From Fen-1247 sp040394885 (GTDB lineage Bacteria; Gemmatimonadota; Gemmatimonadetes; Gemmatimonadales; Gemmatimonadaceae), in contig JBEBRK010000010.1 in the NCBI GenBank assembly GCA_040394885.1, forward strand, positions 41,001 to 105,000: 64,000 nt of DNA, in the 5' to 3' direction. Position 1 is the stretch's first letter, and each line of letters starts with the position of its first letter. The translations under genes were made by a program, and so were the position numbers. This document shows, piece by piece, positions 60,576 through 64,000 of this stretch. The notes beneath the pieces are model-generated. The model was not told where the DNA came from and made no database searches. It worked only from the letters and a program-made list of their open reading frames with translations.

Positions 60576-61651
60576 CCTTTAGCGACATACAAGCTGCTAA
60601 GCAGGCACTGGCGGAGGGTCGGGAGAGATACACTAACCTCGACCAACTCCGCAAACCATCAGAAACATCTACCGATATAGTTTACCTCTGGGATTCCGTC
60701 GAGCGATCGCTTCAAGCGATGCTCGGCGGATCTTCTTTGTCAGGGGATCTGCTTATCAAAGAAGTTCGTCAGAAGTCGGTCATTAACCTTGAGCAGGCTA
60801 ACTTGCTTATTTCTTTTTGGGATATAAGGCAGAAAAGTGCAGGTGTTGGTTATCGGCCTACTATTACCGATGTGTCTGCTGTAAGGAGCGCGTATGAAAA
60901 GATGCGAGCTGTATTGGATCAGCATCATGTAGCGCAGCCGGATGCAACGAGGGTTGGGGGAGATCAGAGTCGGTTCGCGCCTGGTGGCGTTGGTGCAGAC
61001 AGAGCTGCAGGTGGGAGTGAGCATTCGCACAATCCGGCAGGGCTTGCAAACTCCAGTTCTGCGCCGGCCGGTAGCTCAAGTTTTGGAAACTCAAACACCG
61101 GCAACATTACATCGGCTCCCCCGCCAAAATCAGGAGTCGGTAAAGCCATTGGCGTTGGTTGTGGTATTGTAGTTGTTGCGATCGCAATATTAGTCGGTCT
61201 TGGTTATTGGGGGATCTCTTCCGGATCAGCTTATGAAAAAGATCGCGATCGGGCGATTGCTTTAATGCAAGACGGAGAGGATGCTGCATCGCTTGCTTTG
61301 TTCAAGGAACTTGAAGAAGATAATCCAGTTAAGGCGGAACCTAAAGTATTTGTTGCCAGGCTTCTCAGGTCTGTAGGTCAGCCTGATGATGCACGTCGCA
61401 AGTTAGTTGAAGCGATTGAGATCGAGCCTGATAATTCAGTTGCACTGCGTGAGATGGGACTGCTGTACTATTCGCAGGCAGATTACGAAAAGGCCCGTAA
61501 CTTTTTTACGCACGCGATAAAAGCTGATGCAGAGGATAAGATGGCACTTGGGTTTATGGGGTGTTCTCTTGTTAAGCTGAATCAGGTTTCACTGGCTGAT
61601 AAGTTTTTTAGTCGGGCTGGGAGCGGGCAGTGGGATGATTGCAGGCAATAA
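60572..61651 (+). CDS. TPR membrane protein
   Basis: A 359-residue single-pass protein. Residues 1-110 are a helical part of unknown type, 110-185 a Gly/Ser/Asn-rich linker (AAGGSEHSHNPAGLANSSSAPAG), 190-215 a membrane helix (VGCGIVVVAIAILVGLGYW), and 220-355 TPR repeats (RDRAIALMQDGEDAASLALFKELEED, then LLYYSQADYEKARNFFTHAIKADAE). The start overlaps the upstream TPR gene. Function is unknown; topology suggests it links a soluble scaffold to the membrane. Confidence 0.75.
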   Translation: MTFSDIQAAKQALAEGRERYTNLDQLRKPSETSTDIVYLWDSVERSLQAMLGGSSLSGDLLIKEVRQKSVINLEQANLLISFWDIRQKSAGVGYRPTITDVSAVRSAYEKMRAVLDQHHVAQPDATRVGGDQSRFAPGGVGADRAAGGSEHSHNPAGLANSSSAPAGSSSFGNSNTGNITSAPPPKSGVGKAIGVGCGIVVVAIAILVGLGYWGISSGSAYEKDRDRAIALMQDGEDAASLALFKELEEDNPVKAEPKVFVARLLRSVGQPDDARRKLVEAIEIEPDNSVALREMGLLYYSQADYEKARNFFTHAIKADAEDKMALGFMGCSLVKLNQVSLADKFFSRAGSGQWDDCRQ

Positions 61652-61676
61652 GTGTTGAGGTAAAAGTTCTAGCATC

Positions 61677-61994
61677 CTATTGCTGCAGCTTTGCAGTTGC
61701 AGCTTGAATGCGCTCGATATACTCTTCCACCGTCTCGCGATTGTTGGGCAATGGCACTACGAATTCTTTGCGCTGTGGTTGAGATGAATCTGGAGAGTTC
61801 ACAAAAAGATCGCCACCCGCCCTTTCTACTGCCGCATCAAACTCATCTAGTGCTGTTAGTAGATCGTCCAGATTGTCTGTTGGAAGAGTGTTCTCAATCC
61901 GAATTCCACGTTGATGGAGTCTGCTAATCAGCTCCTGATTAAGTGCAGCTCTTTCTTCTTTACGAAGAGGCGAATTAAATGAAGGGTCAGTCAT
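61677..61994 (-). CDS. Hypothetical protein
   Basis: A 105-residue acidic protein, mostly helical, with no family I recognise. LNQELISRLHQRGIRIENTLPTDNLDDLLTALDEFDAAVERAGGD and a later ETVEEYIERIQAATAKLQ are amphipathic. No signal peptide or Cys. It is convergent with the TPR membrane gene, 25 bases apart. The ATG has no strong Shine-Dalgarno. Its sequence has the composition of a real protein, but the support is limited. Confidence 0.55.
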   Translation of the reverse strand: MTDPSFNSPLRKEERAALNQELISRLHQRGIRIENTLPTDNLDDLLTALDEFDAAVERAGGDLFVNSPDSSQPQRKEFVVPLPNNRETVEEYIERIQAATAKLQQ

Positions 61995-62093
61995 GACAGC
62001 TTTATACTGTCAAAAGCTGCGCCAGAGGAATAGGAAAAGGCGAATGGAATGGGTGGAACGCCGTGGGCGCAGTAGAATATCTGAATACTGCCG

Positions 62094-62135
62094 GGCCTTA
62101 AGGGGACTTATGATTCAGTCTTTCCCCTCAAGGCC
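62094..62135. terminator. Hairpin downstream of the small Cys-rich gene
   Basis: Arms of 13 bases with one mismatch (GGCCTTAAGGGGA and TCCCCTCAAGGCC) around a 16-base loop, 19 bases beyond the stop of the leftward gene at 62155. No T tract is seen. Confidence 0.55.
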
Positions 62136-62154
62136 GTAATTACTTAATATGCGA

Positions 62155-62343
62155 TCAGGCCCATTGGTGTTGGCAGGTACCGCACACATGAGGGCCATGA
62201 TGCGTGCCGTACGCATCTTCACCCCTGATCTTGCATGTGCCGTCCCCCTTTGGACAGTCCTCGTCGCAGATTCGTTTACCTGAGAAGCTGGTTACATCGT
62301 CGTTATTGAGTTCTCCGGATACACCTTCTTCATTCTGTGCCAT
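62155..62343 (-). CDS. Small Cys/His-rich protein
   Basis: A 62-residue protein with five cysteines and several histidines in the second half: RICDEDCPKGDGTCKIRGED, then GTHHGPHVCGTCQHQW. The final CGTC and earlier C-D-C-C suggest a small zinc-binding or redox ribbon. I recognise no family. AGGAG lies eleven bases ahead of the ATG, and a strong hairpin follows. It is a single-gene unit. Confidence 0.6.
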   Translation of the reverse strand: MAQNEEGVSGELNNDDVTSFSGKRICDEDCPKGDGTCKIRGEDAYGTHHGPHVCGTCQHQWA

Positions 62344-62517
62344 TGTCTTAGATCTCCTGCGTTAAAAGTAGGTTTTTTATGAGGGGATTAGCATTAAAGT
62401 ATCGTCATCGGCTGAAATGGCAAGATCGTAATAACCACCATCCTGTACTCTATATGTGACCAGGCAACCATACTTTGAGTTAAGGCAAATATCCCTCTTT
62501 CCTGAACTCACTTAGAA

Positions 62518-62976
62518 ATGTTCAAGCCTTCTTTTCTCATTCTTACCGTTTTATTCACCGCAGTTTCTTCCTGTTCTGACCTGCCAACTATTGCCAGTCA
62601 AGTCGTTACTGAAGCAGACCGCAGAATAATGGTCGCGCTGCCTAGCAAGGAATATCCTTCAGATGGTATTGTTGATGCGATCATCTTCAATAAGGGAAAG
62701 AAGACGTTGGAGATGGGAGTCTGTCCCGTGATTCTCGAACGGTTCAATATCACAACTGAAGAGTGGGAGGATGCCTGGCCCATGCCTGAAGTCTGCATAT
62801 TGCCGCTGTGGACTACTCCTTCAGGAGGGCACAGAAAGTTTCCCGTTCAGCTTCGCAATGATGCTCCAGGGGTGTATCGCATCAGGTTACCAGAAATGTG
62901 GTTCGAGGGACAGCTTGACGAGGGAAGAGGGAAGGCTCCTGTGCATACGCCGGAGTTTAAGATCGTATCTGATTGA
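62518..62976 (+). CDS. Ig-like lipoprotein
   Basis: A 152-residue lipoprotein with lipobox AVSSC (Cys 19). The mature part resembles a small beta sandwich: EYPSDGIVDAIIFNKGKKTLEMGVCPVILERFN, then WEDAWPMPEVC, then KFPVQLRNDAPGVYRIRLP. Two cysteines could bond. The layout parallels the lipoprotein at 49251 (Cys near GVC/GPC, a WE-turn, then YRIRL against YRLRL). Role unknown. Confidence 0.68.
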   Translation: MFKPSFLILTVLFTAVSSCSDLPTIASQVVTEADRRIMVALPSKEYPSDGIVDAIIFNKGKKTLEMGVCPVILERFNITTEEWEDAWPMPEVCILPLWTTPSGGHRKFPVQLRNDAPGVYRIRLPEMWFEGQLDEGRGKAPVHTPEFKIVSD

Positions 62977-63043
62977 TTGCTCATGTTTTGCTGAGCATCT
63001 GCCATTTTCTTTTTTTTGTATTAGACGTAGCGAAGAAAGAGAA

Positions 63044-63139
63044 ATGAAAGCCACCTTTTTTGCCACTAACTGGGAAGCTAACGTTGTAATATTAGAGTTA
63101 GACGTTACAGGAGGGTCGTATGGCGCTACACAGTTATAA
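63044..63139 (+). CDS. Possible 31-codon upstream reading frame
   Basis: A short frame (MKATFFATNWEANVVILELD, then VTGGSYGATQL) ends inside the first codons of the acetyltransferase gene, with AAGAGAA ahead of its ATG. It contains the downstream gene's AGGAGGG ribosome binding site within its coding sequence, so translation of it would affect that gene's start. It could be a coupling peptide or simply chance. Confidence 0.25.
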   Translation: MKATFFATNWEANVVILELDVTGGSYGATQL

Positions 63140-63560
63140 TCTGCGGGAGTTAACAACACAGGCGGAGATGATTGCACAGTATCCACTAGTGAAGCAGCTT
63201 AACCCTGCATTGACAAATGAAGACTATATTTCCATGCTGCCGGATATGCTTAAGTATGGTTATCGGCAGGTCGGTGTTTTTATTGACAGCGGCTGCGTAG
63301 GATTAGCTGGATTCTGGGTAAGTACCAAACTGTACTGTGGCCGATACATAGAAATGGATAATGTTATAGTAGACACAGACTATCGGTCCGCTGGAATAGG
63401 AAAGATGCTTGCGGATTGGATTGTAGAAAAAGGACGAGCCGAAGGATGTCGCGTTGCAATGCTTGATGTGTATGTGCAGAATGCGGATGCGCACAGATTT
63501 TACTTTCGTGAAGGGTTTACGATCCTTGGATTTCACATGAAGAAGTCTTTGGAGTTGTAA
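63120..63560 (+). CDS. GNAT-family N-acetyltransferase
   Basis: A 146-residue acetyltransferase with the CoA-binding motif A as VIVDTDYRSAGIGKMLADWIVEKGRAEG (the R/Q-x-x-G-x-G/A form is RSAGIG). Then come VAMLDVYVQNADAHRFYFREGFTILGFHM, the usual C-terminal strands and helix. The acceptor is unknown. AGGAGGG lies five bases ahead of the ATG, a clear start. A short upstream frame overlaps it. Confidence 0.88.
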   Translation: MALHSYNLRELTTQAEMIAQYPLVKQLNPALTNEDYISMLPDMLKYGYRQVGVFIDSGCVGLAGFWVSTKLYCGRYIEMDNVIVDTDYRSAGIGKMLADWIVEKGRAEGCRVAMLDVYVQNADAHRFYFREGFTILGFHMKKSLEL

Positions 63561-63631
63561 AAGGAGATTTTGTTGCCTAGCGTATTCTTATACTTTCGAG
63601 TATTTGCTTAAATAATGATGGCTGTCTTTGG

Positions 63632-63907
63632 TTATGAAATAATCATAACTTTTAGTAATACAAGACAGAATATTATGAAGATCCACAAGGACAGGTAGTT
63701 GTCGGCCCTGTCTCTTTTTTTTATATGCTCCAGTTCCTCAGGGCTGTATCCCTTTGTTTCACCTAAAAATATATTCCTCAACCACTGACGATAGGTAACT
63801 TTCGCCACTGGGTATGCAGTAAAGTACCAATAGTATGTCCTTATAGCTCCGTATATAGCTGCAACAAATAGTGCTGCGTATATGAGTATGTCTACTGCTA
63901 ATTCCAT
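63632..63907 (-). CDS. Small membrane protein
   Basis: A 91-residue protein with a membrane helix at residues 5-28 (VDILIYAALFVAAIYGAIRTYYWYF), a polar middle (TYRQWLRNIFLGETKGYSPEELEHIKKRD) and a second helix at the end (LWIFIIFCLVLLKVMI). No family is recognised. Positioned alone; the final 93 bases of the window show nothing else. Confidence 0.6.
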   Translation of the reverse strand: MELAVDILIYAALFVAAIYGAIRTYYWYFTAYPVAKVTYRQWLRNIFLGETKGYSPEELEHIKKRDRADNYLSLWIFIIFCLVLLKVMIIS

Positions 63908-64000
63908 TTTCTTTCTTGCAAGATGAGTTCTCTCTCAATTCAATTTAGATCGTTGTGATGCCAGAGTTGTTAAAGCAGGTCCCGGTTTCTATTAATCTGG

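Overview
The window reads as chromosomal DNA of a Gram-negative bacterium with a GC content near the middle of the range. The Gram-negative call rests on many lipoprotein signal peptides with lipoboxes, porin-like beta-barrels, a DsbD system and a PEP-CTERM protein. The mix of ECF sigma factors tied to glycogen-binding (CBM48/isoamylase-early-set) envelope proteins, an AbgT transporter, agmatine deiminase with N-carbamoylputrescine amidase, and M28/M1 peptidases is what I would expect of Gemmatimonadota or a relative in the FCB group. That placement is inference, since there is no rRNA or tRNA gene here to anchor it. I found no CRISPR array, phage region or transposase.

Layout. Positions 1-13200: cupredoxin membrane protein, TPR lipoprotein, a DUF2156/ClC-channel operon, a MarR regulator with a palindromic operator over its start, a collagen-like lipoprotein, a VapBC-type toxin-antitoxin pair with its own palindrome, cupin, YdeI-like protein, an ArsR/SRPBCC pair, and the first of two related sigma-factor envelope clusters (10306-13176). 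Positions 13300-27500: methyltransferase, MFS exporters, a radical SAM/DNA-metabolism pair, carbonic anhydrase, porin, AbgT transporter, MliC-like lipoprotein, PEP-CTERM protein and two overlapping CPA2 antiporter genes. Positions 27565-32094: a CHAT-protease/sigma/anti-sigma operon. Positions 32250-44500: thrB, thiosulfate sulfurtransferase, a DsbD split into two genes, a structured leader in front of a degenerate alpha/beta hydrolase, an M1 peptidase, queE and queC, and the aguB-aguA putrescine pathway. Positions 44600-47600: the second sigma/CBM48 cluster. Positions 47700-64000: secreted trypsin-like protease, lipoproteins, an SDR gene and its decayed copy flanking a RES-Xre toxin-antitoxin module, aconitase, M28 peptidase with a kynureninase-like enzyme, TPR proteins and small genes.

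How genes work together. The strongest candidates for undescribed biology are three. (1) Two paralogous operons, each with an ECF sigma factor, a membrane anti-sigma-like protein without the zinc motif, a periplasmic helical domain and a beta-barrel protein ending in a glycogen-binding domain. In one operon the helical domain is fused to the anti-sigma-like protein; in the other it is a separate gene and the anti-sigma carries its own CBM48. (2) An operon coding for an exported, membrane-anchored CHAT protease followed by an ECF sigma factor and its zinc-type anti-sigma factor. (3) A leader at 36500-36612 whose arms can form mutually exclusive stems, one of which hides the ribosome binding site of the downstream gene.

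Many genes are packed with ATGA-type overlaps, and several lack a clear Shine-Dalgarno sequence. Strong hairpin terminators separate convergent genes, and some contain the stop codon of the gene they end.
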